Below are positions 34,105 to 46,489 of a stretch of DNA of 64,000 nucleotides, piece after piece. The notes under the pieces were generated by a model. It ran no database searches and had not been told where the DNA came from. It saw nothing but the letters and a program-made list of their open reading frames with translations. The stretch is from Botryotinia globosa (lineage: Eukaryota > Ascomycota > Leotiomycetes > Helotiales > Sclerotiniaceae): the NCBI GenBank assembly GCA_014898425.1, contig RCSZ01000013.1:124001-188000 (forward strand), read 5' to 3'. The stretch's first letter is position 1, and every line of letters starts with the position of its first letter. Made by a program: the position numbers and the translations under genes.

Positions 34105-34617
34105 TAAGAGTTTAGACCCCGGCTTATCGCACACTAAGCGAAAACACACCAAAAAGCCTTATTTCTTCAACTTTTGAATTATATATTATTCCAATCAATC
34201 TTTTAATTAGATTTATAAAATTTATTCTAATAATAAATAATTAATAAGATTATATAAAAAAATAAGTAAATTATTTTTAATAATTTTTTTGATAAAATTG
34301 TAGATATTTAAAATTAAAATTCTCAAAATTTTCAAAAAAAATCGATTTTTTTATATAAAAAAAGTATTACATATTAAAGAATTTAAAGATTTCTAATTTT
34401 AAATACTTATAACTTTATCCAAAAAATTATTAAAAATATTTTACTCATTTTTTCAAAAACTAATTATAGATATTATTTAAATAACTAATTTTCAAATTAT
34501 ATTTTTTATTCATTAAAGAATTATAAAAATAATTAATTTATATAGGAAAGCGACATTTTTATAGGGATTCTATTACGAAATAGGATAGTGTGCGATAAGC
34601 CGAGGCCTAAACTCTTA
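34105..34617 (-). mobile_element. 513-base inverted-repeat element 2 (MITE-like)
   Basis: The ends are TA-AGAGTTTAGACCCCGGCTTA and ATAAGCCGAGGCCTAAACTCT-TA. Orientation is opposite to element 1. The interior is alignable along its length, e.g. CACACCAAAAAGCCTTATTT here against the complement of 28600-28570. It is less mutated than element 1 (CGCACAC kept where element 1 has TGTATA). Confidence 0.8.
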
Positions 34618-34730
34618 CAAACTGTTTATATTGCCTTTGTGCCTTAGGCACAAACCCTTAGCGTGCCCCTAGCGTGCTCTACTTCCTATAATAGGGCCTC
34701 AACCTTTCATAGCACTTAGAACCCTTATGA
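34618..34730. other. 113-base normal-GC strip between two inverted-repeat elements
   Basis: The strip contains GTGCCTTAGGCAC (an inverted repeat), CCCTTAGCGTGCCCCTAGCG and GGGCCTCAACC. Its composition differs from everything around it. It may be the end of the gypsy LTR; a similar GTGCC/AAGGCAC patch lies at the other gypsy edge (about 27345-27357). Confidence 0.35.
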
Positions 34731-35245
34731 TAAGAGTTCTAGCTTCTTCTCATTGTATATATAACGCTTTTCCAACTAAAATATAAGATTATTTAATTTT
34801 TCATATCTTAGTTTATTTCTTATTATAAGAAATAAAATTAGATTTTTTTTAAAAAAAATATTATTTAACTAATCAAATTTTATAAAAAAATAAATAGAAT
34901 ATTTTTCTTTATTTTTTGAAATAGGATTTGAAAGGGTTAAAGTTAAAAGTTTTAAATTTTAATAAAAATTCATTTATTTTGTATAAGGAAAACGTTATAT
35001 GTTAGAATTTTTGAAAAAATTCGATTTCAATATTATGTAATTATTCAACAAAAATAATAAAAAATATTTCGAATAATTTTTTATATTTTGATTTCAATTA
35101 TTCATTTTTTTCGATTTTTTAAAAAAAATATATAAAGATTTGATTGAAATATTCAATATAATAATTTGTATGAGAAAACCTTATTTTTGTAGGGATTTTG
35201 TTACATTTGTTACAAAGGTGCGGTGAGCAGATGCCAGAACTCTTA
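34731..35245 (-). mobile_element. 515-base inverted-repeat element 4 (diverged MITE-like relative)
   Basis: The ends are TA-AGAGTTCTAGCTTCTTCTCA and TGAGCAGATGCCAGAACTCT-TA. They start like elements 1 and 2 (AGAGTT) but differ further in. Its right part (TTTTTGTAGGGATTTTGTTAC) matches the equivalent part of elements 1 and 2, and its length is the same within 3 bases. It abuts the point where the transposase reading stops. Confidence 0.7.
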
Positions 35246-36057
35246 TAATATAAGTCTTTACTTGTACCCTGACAATATTTAAGTTTTAATTCATTAAATA
35301 ACAAGAATATAATAAACTCAAGGATTTATTATATATATATTTTAAAAGTAATACTTTTGTTATCTTCAAACTTTTCTAAAAAAATTAATAAAGATTTATA
35401 ATTTCAATTAATTATATTTTATATTATTATTAATACTTTTTCTAATCGATATATTGATTTAATATAATTAATATACTTCTTTTTATCAATTTGTTTAGTA
35501 ATCTATATCCTACCCATTCTTCCCAATTCGAAAATACTTTCGTTTGATTATATAATTAGCCTTCAATTTTCTCCTTTTGATTTAATAATAGCAATATTAT
35601 TAGTTCCTTACTAATAATATCTATAAACAAAATCTAGCCTTTTTTTTGCTTATATTCTTGAAATAAAGGGTTTAGAATATATTATACACTTTCTATATTT
35701 ATATCAATATAATTCCTTTTAAATTGTATATATCGAAACCTCAATATCAAGTACATTTTTTATCTATTCAAAAGTTATCCTTTTTCTATTCCAATCTTTA
35801 ATAATTATTCTTATAATTCAATGAATCTCTTTAATAATTATTATAAACTTTTGATAACCCTTTTCTTTTCAAATTCTTTTAATCGAATTGCATTTAAATA
35901 TACTTTTTACAATAGATTATAATACATTTAAATTTGAAGCAATTCATTTCTAGGATTTTTTATTAATCCTAATTTGAATGATTTTAGAATATCAAAAAGT
36001 ATATCAATTTTGATGAAATTTATAATTATTATTTTTGTAATTATATTCAATATCCAT
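35246..36057 (-). pseudogene. Tc1/mariner transposase, N-terminal two-thirds (RIP-damaged)
   Basis: From ATG 36057 the minus strand reads a transposase with many in-frame stops. Recognisable pieces are a helix-turn-helix region (IKNVLDIEVSIYTI, 35722-35772), AKKRLDFVYRYY and the first catalytic segment SNESIFELGRMGRI (35506-35547). In active relatives that segment is SDES, so the first catalytic Asp is Asn here, a G-to-A change. The reading ends at LKLKYCQGTSKDLYYK, where a 515-base inverted-repeat element abuts. The remainder is at about 27023-27345. It cannot make a functional protein. Confidence 0.75.
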
Positions 36058-37137
36058 TTTGAATTTGAATCAAAAATAATGAATTTTAGAATAATAATTG
36101 AATTTTTAAAATAGAATATATAAAATTAGATAATTACCCTAATCTCATTTAAATGTACGATAAGCCGGGGCCTCAATTCTTACAGCAACCATACACTTCT
36201 ATTTAATCGATCTCAAAAATACATTCAAATACACTATTTTATTACTTTTTAGAAATTAGATTATTATTCTTTTGAATAGTTTTTTTTTAGAATAAATTCA
36301 ATAATTTAATTATTTATATAAGAATAATATTTATAATAAGATTTTCCTTCTTTTAAAAGAATTAATAGATATAATATATATTTTTAAAATTTTCTTATCA
36401 AAAAGTTCTTGAGAATTCGCTTATTTTGATTGTAATTTCTAATATATTAGAATTTCAAAATATTAAGTGAATATTTTATAATATATAAAATTTCTAAAAA
36501 TAAAATAAATAATTTTATCAAAGAAAAAATAAAAATGAATAAATTAATATAATTATTTCAAAAATAAATATATAATTTTGTTTAAAACTAAATATATTGA
36601 AATGATGAGTTTTGGTACAAAATGACTGTCGACCAAATAGAAGTGCCCTAGTACTGTATGTATAGTGTAATAATATAACTTACAACTTTTATTATATATA
36701 TGTGATAGTGAGTCTTTGAACTTTTTGTTTTTTGAAAAAGTATAATAGAATTATATTTATAATTATAAAAATCTAAAAAAGAAATTATATTAAAAGCTTA
36801 CAGGCGAAGTCGGTTTATTTTATAATATTACTTCTTTTTTATTTTTTTTCTTACTTTATTTTTTATTTTTTTAATAAATCACTTCTATATTTAATTAATA
36901 ATTATACTTTTAAATCATAAAAATCATATTATTCAAATAATTTAATTAAAAAGAAATCCATTATATTCAATATAAATCTTTTTCAATTGATTATATAATT
37001 TTCAATTTTATTTATATTATTAAAACGTTAATTCTTTATAAAAACTATTATTATGAAATCAATATTATAAAAATTCTTTAAATGTAATATATATCTTTTA
37101 TTTCTATTATTATATATATTATATATTCTATTATTAT

Positions 37138-37262
37138 CACGGCGTGCGGGTTAGTTGCTAGATAGAATATATGATATTCTAAGAAGAGAGGCGTAGAGGC
37201 GCCGACTATATGGAGTGTGGATGCCTAAGGCATCCGCATAAGTACGTATTGAACCCGTAACA
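37138..37262 (-). other. Normal-GC island, possible LTR fragment
   Basis: A 125-base island in the AT-rich block; on the minus strand it reads TGTTACGGGTTCAATACGTA at its head and ends near CCGCACGCCGTGATAA. It includes the inverted repeat GGATGCCTTAGGCATCC. The TG start and absence of RIP-like damage suggest a young LTR fragment or a segment too short for RIP. No match can be tested here. Confidence 0.35.
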
Positions 37263-37424
37263 ATCATTTTTTAATTTATTTATATTTTCATCTTTTAAAA
37301 GAATATATCGGTATCATTTTAATAAATTGACCTTTTTATCAAATTCTAAATCAATTAGGAAAATTAATTCTTTATATATTATTAAAAAGTATGAATAAAT
37401 ATTTTAATAAGATATAATTATTAT

Positions 37425-37605
37425 AATACGTAACTAAAAACGTGACTTAAGATGTTACGTTCTAATCTTACTTATATATAATACAAAGTATATATATAAA
37501 GTAGAATATATATATAGATTAGTAATTCTCCTTTTATATAAAGAGAGCAAATAGAATTCAATGTTATTTAATCTTATATGCTTTATGTGTATATATATTT
37601 TACTA
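37425..37605 (+). mobile_element. LTR-like repeat copy B (RIP-damaged)
   Basis: It aligns with 14680-14870: AACGTGACTTAAGATGTTAC, a TATA-rich centre, CTCCTTTTATATAAAGAGAG and ACTAAGTCGATTTAAC. Differences are mostly G:C to A:T, so this copy is the more mutated. Confidence 0.5.
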
Positions 37606-38528
37606 AGTCGATTTAACAATAATACATTAATTGAATGAAAAGCTTTAGATTAATAGTCTATAAATTATATTAAACTTATTATATTCAAATTGTTGTTTGA
37701 GAATAATAATAAAAAAGTTATAAACTAAAATTTAATCTTTAATAATAATTTTATATATTAATCAAATAAGAAATCTATAATTTTAGTTTTTAAAATATTT
37801 AAAAAAAAACTAATAATTTCAAAATAGATACTTATATAACAATTTAAAAAAATTAGATATTTATATATATTACTAACTTTTTAAAAAGATTATTAAGAAA
37901 TTTGATACTAAGAATTAACAATTTATATAATTTAAAATTCGAATAAAATATATAAAATATTAATTAGAATAAATTATTTCTAAAACAAATATAAATTAAA
38001 AACTAAATCAATTTCAAAAAAATTAAAATTAAAGATATTAAAAAGATTAAAATCAAAGCAGAAAATTGTAAAACTAATATAAAGTATTTTAACAATAATA
38101 ATGAAAGTATATCTTTAAATATTTTTTATAATACTGAATAATTATTGAATGATTAATATATTAATTCCTAATATATAGAATTTAAAATATGATTCATAAC
38201 TGAAAGCTAATTGATTAAGAGAAAATATAGATATTTTGTATAGCGAATATTAAAAATTGGAAAATATATTAGATATTATTAATAAATATAATAAATATAA
38301 TAGTTATAAATGATATATAAAATATATTTGATTGATATTTTTATATTTTTTTGAATGATATTATTTTTATATCAAGGAGAAGAGTTGTTATTAATATATT
38401 AATTGTTTAATTGATTTTGTAATAAAAGATTTATTGAATTTTGTTAATACAATTTTGATTGGTTTAGATTTGATTCGGAGGTTTGAGATTTATGATAAGA
38501 GAGATAAGGGATTAGAAAGGGGAGGGGA

Positions 38529-38766
38529 TTAGATTTATTAGATTTATTAGATTTATTAGATTTATTAGATTTATTAGATTTATTAGATTTATTAGATTTA
38601 TTAGATTTATTAGATTTATTAGATTTATTAGATTTATTAGATTTATTAGATTTATTAGATTTATTAGATTTATTAGATTTATTAGATTTATTAGATTTAT
38701 TAGATTTATTAGATTTATTAGATTTATTAGATTTATTAGATTTATTAGATTTATTAGATTTATTAG
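38529..38766 (+). repeat. 9-base minisatellite (TTTATTAGA)
   Basis: About 26 almost perfect copies. The complement encodes an Asn-Lys-Ser repeat in an ORF that is only a by-product. Confidence 0.95.
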
Positions 38767-38944
38767 AGAAAAAAATAATAATAAAAGACAATTAAAAAAA
38801 AAGAAAAGAATTAAAAAAAGAATTAGAAAAAGAATTTTAATAAGAATTTTAAGGTTTTAAGGTCTCAAGGTTTTAATGTTTTAATGTTTAATTATACCTT
38901 TAATACTTTTATATAAGCTAAAGGCTAGATGTTAATAAAGATTA

Positions 38945-40320
<1,376 letters not shown>

Positions 40321-41300
40321 AATAATAACAATAATATTTATTTATTATTTACTATTTATTGTGAGTTGAGTAGATGATTATTTATCTGATTGATTAGTTG
40401 ACTTGTTTCATATTCAATATGAGTTGTAGATAGATATCTAGATTATCATCTTTATTCCAATCGATTAATAGATTGATGATACTTTCGGAGGAATCTCTTA
40501 ATGCTGTTTTCGAGTTCTGAGAGAGGATGGATGATTTTGTATGGAATTTGATTTATGATTATAGGAATGATGTAAAATCAGATGTGCTTATTAATTCAAG
40601 ATTTATAGTATTACATCAAATTCAAGAATTCTAATTAATACTAATATAATAAGTAGTCTCTCTATAAGCAAAAAAACAGGTGGAAATTGAGTATCTTTTT
40701 AAAGGACTTCTTTAATAAATTATAAATCTATTTCAAATAGAATATTAAATTTTGAAAAAAGCAAACGAGAATTTGAGTCTTCTTTATATTAATAACAAAT
40801 AGTTAAATGATTTGATATTATATTGAAAAGATATCTTGATTATTAAAGTTCTTTCAAATAATAATCAATTCCTACTTGTTATTTTATTAGTATAGAAGTA
40901 AAGTAGCCTTGGTAAAATTCATTAATTCGTTATCTGAATAAAAAAGACTTGATTATATCAAACTAGGATATATCGAAATCTTAGATATATGAAACTTTTT
41001 TTCATTTTTATTTGAAATTTTTATAGGAATATCGGATTTTGAATATACTAAAATATCAAATACTTTTTCATAAATCCAATATAAATTTTAATAACAAATT
41101 TAACTAAATAAACTTATCTTTTAATTAACAAATTTAATTATATAATTTCTTTAAAAAATATTAGAATTTGAAATTAAAATCGGATATAAATTTTGATTAG
41201 AAAATTTAAATTATAGTTTTTTATATCGAAATCTTTTTTATATTAGATTTGATTAGTCGAAAATTTCAGTCTGGTATAATCAGGTTCTTCTATATTGTGT

Positions 41301-42190
41301 TTCGTCTCGATTATCTACTTTAGATCGCTTGGGGTCGCTTGTGATTTGTTTCGAGTAGTGAGATATTAAGGGGTAAGTAGGTGTAGAGATAAGAATTAGA
41401 GGGTGCATTTGACTCAAATCGATAGTATTGTTTTTGAGGTTGAGAATGGATATTTATTCTAGGAAAAGATGGGGTTGTACTGGTAGTATTATAAAGATAG
41501 ATAGATGTATATATCTCTTGTATAAATAATTATAGACATATCCAACGTGTTAGATGAAAAATATGTTCACGAATACACGCGGTCATCCTCCCCCCCAAAA
41601 CATATATCCTAACCCGTGCATCCAGTCGGAGAATCCGAAAGATATCCAGAACCCAAGATGTAAATTTTGAAAGCGCTCAATTGATTCGCGACATCACATC
41701 ACATCACTGGATGTGCGCATAAAATTAAGGTTTCGTGGTTTTCGTAAAGTTTTCAGGCTACGCTAGTAACTTCGACTACACACGCTGTAGCTGCATCTTC
41801 ATAGCGCTGCTGATCAACGATCGGAAAATATTCAGCGTGCAGTATGCATGCGCTGTGGCAAAAGGCAAAAATGACGCATAGTAGGGAATCTTTCGATGAT
41901 GTCTGAGAACTCGGAATGAGCGTACCGGCGAGATCGCGTCTTTGTTGTGCGTGGAAATGCTTGTTCGTTACTAGTGGTTTGATGAACTTCTTGTTATCTA
42001 TCTTTTGGTGGTATGGTTGGTGCTTATATCATAGTAAGCAATTAGTCGGATAGTCTCAAACCTTATCGAGACCGACTGGTTGGATACTAGTATTGCTGGT
42101 ACTGCATCCAATCAGTGTTTTACTGCAATGAAATTTATGACAATGATATATTTTTCGATATTCCCATAACCCATTTGCCTCATCTACTAA
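41301..42190. other. Transition from repeat block to gene space
   Basis: Composition returns to normal here. It is the 3' flank of the membrane-protein gene; a short ACATC run lies at 41691-41707. No gene was recognised. Confidence 0.45.
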
Positions 42191-43375
42191 CTAGGCACTT
42201 AGCCACGTCCCCCCTTTTATCCTCAGATCACTCTCCCCCCTCTTCCTCACCATTTCCCTCTCGCTATCATTCTCGTAATCCTCCCCTGCAAATACCACCG
42301 GGCGTCCGTGATCAAACTTTTTACTGATCGTCGGCCCGGGACTACTAACTGTTTCTGCTAACTCTAACGTTTGCATATTATCTGCATCATCGTGTTTGAT
42401 GGAAATATCGGTCTGAATGCCGATCTTCAAGGCCATGCGGTTCTTGGATGGTAGATAGGTGTTGGGAAGAACGGATACCTTGGCAATTAATTCGGCCATG
42501 GACATTTCGATGTTGAGTTTAATGAGGTAAGCGAGAGGGTGGAATTGCATGTATCTGATTATAGTATTAGTTTTTGATCTGCACGAGAGAAAAGATAAAG
42601 GGGACAGAGACAATGACTTACACAAAAGAATTTTCCAAACTCATCATTCCGATAATCAACGCATCCATACTCAAGGAAAACACCACCAGTATAGCATTAA
42701 ACTTAATCAAGGGCTTGTATTTTTGCAAGCCATTACCCACAAGCTTGCTGTATACGGTTCTCATAAAATAGAAGTTTAATAATGCATCCAACAACAGATA
42801 AATGCTTTTCTCGCATCGATCCCAAACTTCATTGATGCGAATAAACCTTTCTGAAATTTGTAGTCTGGCCGGGATCCAGATGCAATAAACCGAAATGTTG
42901 ATCATTGTGATGATCACTGCGACGACAATTTTAAGATGACGTGCTTTCTTTTTGACAGTGAAGAGAATGCTGATTCGATTTACTATAATCTGGAGGAGAA
43001 ATTGAACCTGTAAAGCCCAGAGAGTGAGGATGCAGAAGAAGAATGCGAAACTGTATTGTATTAGAAGGTGATAAACAGTTTGATTGGACGCTGGACTATA
43101 TACCTTGGGGGAATAGTTTCAGCATCATACAAATAAAGCCAGCAGATGATTGCAAATGCCAAACATACGGCGAGTTCGGACCATATCATTACCACGTAGG
43201 GTGTATGCACTCGAGTGATTCCATAACGTTGTTGAACGCGTCTTGTTTGCTTATATGCCGTCCACGCTGTCAACCATCCAAAACCAAGAGTCCATCCAAA
43301 AGCAATCGATGCGATGGCTAAGTCAGCGCTCGTCGTAGGTTCGGCCACATAATTTGAAGAGAGTAATGTGAGCAT
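42191..43375 (-). CDS. Multi-pass fungal membrane protein of unknown function
   Basis: The model is complement(join(42191..42554, 42622..43050, 43104..43375)), 354 residues; introns of 67 and 53 bases. I count six or seven hydrophobic spans: ASIAFGWTLGFGWLTAW, VMIWSELAVCLAFAIICWLY, FAFFFCILTLWALQ, IVVAVIITMINISVYCIWIP, SIYLLLDALLNFYFM, AILVVFSLSMDALIIGMM and possibly the segment after FHPLAYLIKLNIEMSMAEL. The motif VWDRCEKSIYLLLDALLNFYF and the FHPLAYLIKLNIEM segment recur in a group of uncharacterised ascomycete integral membrane proteins, as far as I recall. The C-tail is hydrophilic. ATG 43375 is the first Met after an upstream stop in frame. No function should be inferred. Confidence 0.85.
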
Positions 43376-44023
43376 GATAATGATTGATGTCGTGAAGCCT
43401 CCACCAAAGCTGGATCATCTCTGGGTGGGGCTCAATGCAATAATGAAATCGAATGAACGCCTAGAACGAGGAAATAATGTAGAAACCACAGGAGATAATG
43501 ACAGTAATATAATAGGATTATCTCAGGGTAACGGACGTCGTTTGTAAATCGTTGATACAAGGTCTAAGACTACTTTGTATATAGTTCTTGAATCGAAGCG
43601 GAAGTTTCTTTGAGATCGGTTCAGGGACCAGATGTCAAAAGAGATCAGCTAAAACTCTATTGCAATCAGTAATCACGTAGTGTTTGGTTTCTGGGTGCAT
43701 GCCATACCTATGAAGATTTTTATGAAACAGGGGTCAGGATGAGGCGACGCTCTGGGCCTTGATTTAAAGTTCACCTCAAGGAATATCCAGATCTCTGGGA
43801 TTCGAACTCTTTTCATTATTGCACTTCTGCCATCCCGGTGCCATGCAAACTTTCGTTTCCATTGTGTTGGGTAGCCCCCTTTTTTTTGGTAGGGATTTCC
43901 CCGAAGGCAGATCCCCCGGGAATTTTAACAGGGAATCTTGAGTACATGTTCACTTGAATCTTAGAATATCATATACCAATTGAAGATTCGGACATCTGAA
44001 AGACAGGCTATCCCAAAAGTCAT
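43376..44023. other. Upstream of the membrane-protein gene
   Basis: Promoter-side intergenic DNA of normal composition. No gene or repeat was seen. Confidence 0.45.
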
Positions 44024-44025
44024 TA

Positions 44026-44425
44026 CAGCAAAACCTCTCCATAAGGATACCGGTTTTTGTAGTTATTTTTAAGAATATATAAAGGTATTTTTATATAAAA
44101 ACATCCAATTAATTCTAATCTAGTAGTAATTGACTTTTGATTAGTTCCAATTAGATTATATTCTATAACAATTTTAGAACTTTTTCTATTTTTATAATAT
44201 ATAATTAGATTTTTTATATAATCTTATATCATAATTCAAATCCTAATGATTTTATTAATCTAATAAGAATATATATAATTCTGAAATAGAAAATATAAGA
44301 ATATCTTTATAAAAAGGTTTCAAAAATACAGGCCTTTTTTAATCCTGAAAATTTTTGGGATTAAAAAAAATAAGGATAATAGAGGTTATCCTTATAGAGG
44401 GGATCCTTATGAAGAGGTTTTGCTG
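44026..44425 (+). mobile_element. Pogo-like MITE, 400 bases
   Basis: The ends are CAGCAAAACCTCTCCATAAG and its inverse, ending CTTATGAAGAGGTTTTGCTG, each flanked by TA (44024-44025, 44426-44427). No coding capacity. The CAGTnAAACCTC terminus and TA target are typical of pogo/Fot1-group elements. It is the longer form of the copy at 45137, with about 215 additional AT-rich bases in the middle. Confidence 0.85.
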
Positions 44426-44427
44426 TA

Positions 44428-45134
44428 CTTTAAATTCTTCTCCGACTACCCATGTGGCATTGATCGTCGAGTATCTTGACTATCATAGACTACTTTATGT
44501 AAAGAACCACTTTGACATATTTCGATCATTTCCTCGGGGGAACTGATTATCACTTCGTAATCTCTTAAAAATTGATTGATTCCGATTCTTGATTTTCCAT
44601 TACCGATAAGCGACCTGGTTCCAAACAAGGTTGAATGACTTTCCGAGACGTTCTAGGAACAATCTCTTGCAAGTTACATGTTTCAATGTTGACGTGGTGC
44701 TAAGGGGAGTTGTAAATTGAACGGGCAGTTCTCGTATAAGTCAAGGATGTTTGCTTGCTCGCATTGATTGGCCTAGCGTATGTGTCGGAGAAATTTTCTA
44801 GCTTGCCAAGAGATCAGACTTTGGGCAGAAAGTGGGATTGGTAAACGCCATGACCTTCAAGTCCACCATAATACTGATATATCTCGCACATCTCGCATCT
44901 TGGGAATTTGGAATGCGATTTGAATGATGAATGGAGATCTCATACGCGATTCTTGAACAACATCGATGAAAAATTCTATAGCTCCACTCTACTCAGCCAT
45001 AAGCATAACCGGGGAATGGGATTAACATTGAGCATGCTTCGGGTGAAGGCCAATCATATGTGAAGATCCAAACAAGACTTTCAATTAGATCAATCCAATA
45101 AAGTATAATTTCTTAGTAAGTACAGGCATAATGC
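44428..45134. other. Spacer between two MITEs
   Basis: This is 707 bases of normal composition. Short ORFs only; nothing recognised. Confidence 0.4.
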
Positions 45135-45136
45135 TA

Positions 45137-45321
45137 CAGTAAAACCTCTCCATAAGGATATTGGTTTTTGTAGTCTTTTTTAAGGATATATAAAGATATT
45201 TTTATAAAGAGGTTTTAAGAATATAACCCTTTTTTAACTTTAAAAATTTTTGGAATCAAAAAAAAATAAGAATAATAGAGGTTATCCTTATAGAAGGGAT
45301 CCTTATAAAGAGGTTTTACTG
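45137..45321 (+). mobile_element. Pogo-like MITE, 185 bases
   Basis: The ends are CAGTAAAACCTCTCCATAAG and CTTATAAAGAGGTTTTACTG with TA on both sides (45135-45136, 45322-45323). It is in the same orientation as the copy at 44026 and closely alike at both ends. The middle differs by an internal deletion or insertion. Confidence 0.85.
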
Positions 45322-45323
45322 TA

Positions 45324-46102
45324 CTTGTGAAATCATGCGGAGGTTGACCAGTGTTCAGAGATCACACACATAGATTTCAAAGCAGCGTCTCAACTTGCTC
45401 AAGAACTCTACCTAATGCCTTCGGTGGCAATCTATCGCGTGTTGGCCGAATGGATAAAAAATTCATTCTCACATTTCAATTGAGCCCCCTTTGCTCCTCA
45501 CTCTCCGGTGTAAACGAACATATTCAGACGGATCCATAATTGTCTCTTCATGGGATGAAAAGCTGCCAAAAACCATCGCGATAAGTATCTTTTTTGTTAG
45601 CACAAAAAGTGTATGGATTGTGAAGCAACACTTCTATCTTGTTACTTGCTGTCGCTCTATACAGTATATCTACGGACAATCAAATTGAGCGAGATTCTTG
45701 CCATTCCTCGGTTTTTCCTTGAGCCAATGATAACCAAGAGCCGAATTAGAAGCGGAACTACAGTAGCCAGTAAATCAGAATAGCCGAAGTGGTTCAGCCG
45801 GCCCAGAGACACTACCGGCCGACTCGCAACATGGACTCCACACTTTTCCAAGGCACTTCAAATTCTAATATATTATAGATAACCAGACCTTGCGCCAAGT
45901 ATTTTGATATTTGGTGGCACAGTTTACCGAGTATTCATTATGAGGTAAATTGCCAGCTGAATACCGAGAGGAAGCTCGGAGCATAATTTTTAATCTTAAA
46001 GTCTTGCATCACACTAGCCGAGATGCTGGATATCGATTTTGACATGTCCCGTAGCTCAACCTTAATTATAAGGTTTGCTAGTCGACCATGTCTCGTGTGT
46101 CC
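45324..46102. other. Intergenic, nothing recognised
   Basis: Short ORFs only (e.g. 45351-45539, 45657-45851). No repeat or domain was seen. Confidence 0.4.
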
Positions 46103-46109
46103 AAGTATA

Positions 46110-46482
46110 AGGGCCCATTCGCATTGATTTTTTTAGATGATGTTAATAACAAATATAGTCTAAATAAGTATTTATCAAATATGAATATTGATTAACAATT
46201 TATATTGATAATATAATTGAAAAAAAGAGTTTTGTCAAACACTAATATTGAATTATAAAAAACTATATTATATTAATCAAGAAATTTAAAAATTTGTATA
46301 ATAATTTCATTAATTTTATAATAAAGTTTTGATTAGTATTTTGTTAATATATATTCCTTTATATTTTATGAATTTATAAATTTAATATTAATATTAACAA
46401 ATATAAATTAAATTATTCACAGTTAATAAATCTATTAAACTTATTTTGACAACAAATTAAAAAAACGATTTGAACGGGCTCT
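46110..46482 (+). mobile_element. hAT-like MITE, 373 bases
   Basis: The insert is AT-rich and non-coding, with imperfect inverted ends: AGGGCCCATTCGCATTGATT at the left, and at the right a sequence whose complement is AGAGCCCGTTCAAATCGTTT. It is flanked by the direct repeat AAGTATA (46103-46109 and 46483-46489), possibly 8 bases with one mismatch. Target duplications of 8 bases are the mark of the hAT superfamily. Confidence 0.75.
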
Positions 46483-46489
46483 AAGTATA

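Larger units (their letters stand above)
26912..36182 (-). mobile_element. Tc1/mariner-like DNA transposon, inactivated and split by nested insertions
   Basis: The ends are inverted repeats of about 29 bases. The left reads AGAGTTGAGGCCCCGGCTTA at 26914 and continues TCGTACA. The right is the complement of the same sequence with one difference, ending at 36180. Each end is flanked by TA, the target duplicated by this superfamily. The transposase lies on the minus strand, starts about 125 bases inside the right end and finishes near the left end, but 7.9 kb of other DNA separates its two halves. Removing the insertions would leave roughly 1.3 kb, a plausible size for a Tc1-like element. Because both transposase halves and both matching ends agree, I take the ends as one element rather than two fragments. 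Confidence 0.75.

Noticed and set aside
28129..34617. The idea that elements 1 and 2 are the two LTRs of the gypsy retrotransposon
   Set aside because: They are in opposite orientation (LTRs must be direct repeats), are flanked by TA, and pol sequence continues beyond element 1.
38444..38791. ORF of Asn-Lys-Ser repeats
   Set aside because: It is only the translation of a 9-base minisatellite in non-coding AT-rich DNA.
43795..43830. GGGATTCGAACTC, resembling a tRNA T-arm
   Set aside because: The flanking bases do not pair as a T stem and no anticodon or acceptor arm can be built at the right distance.
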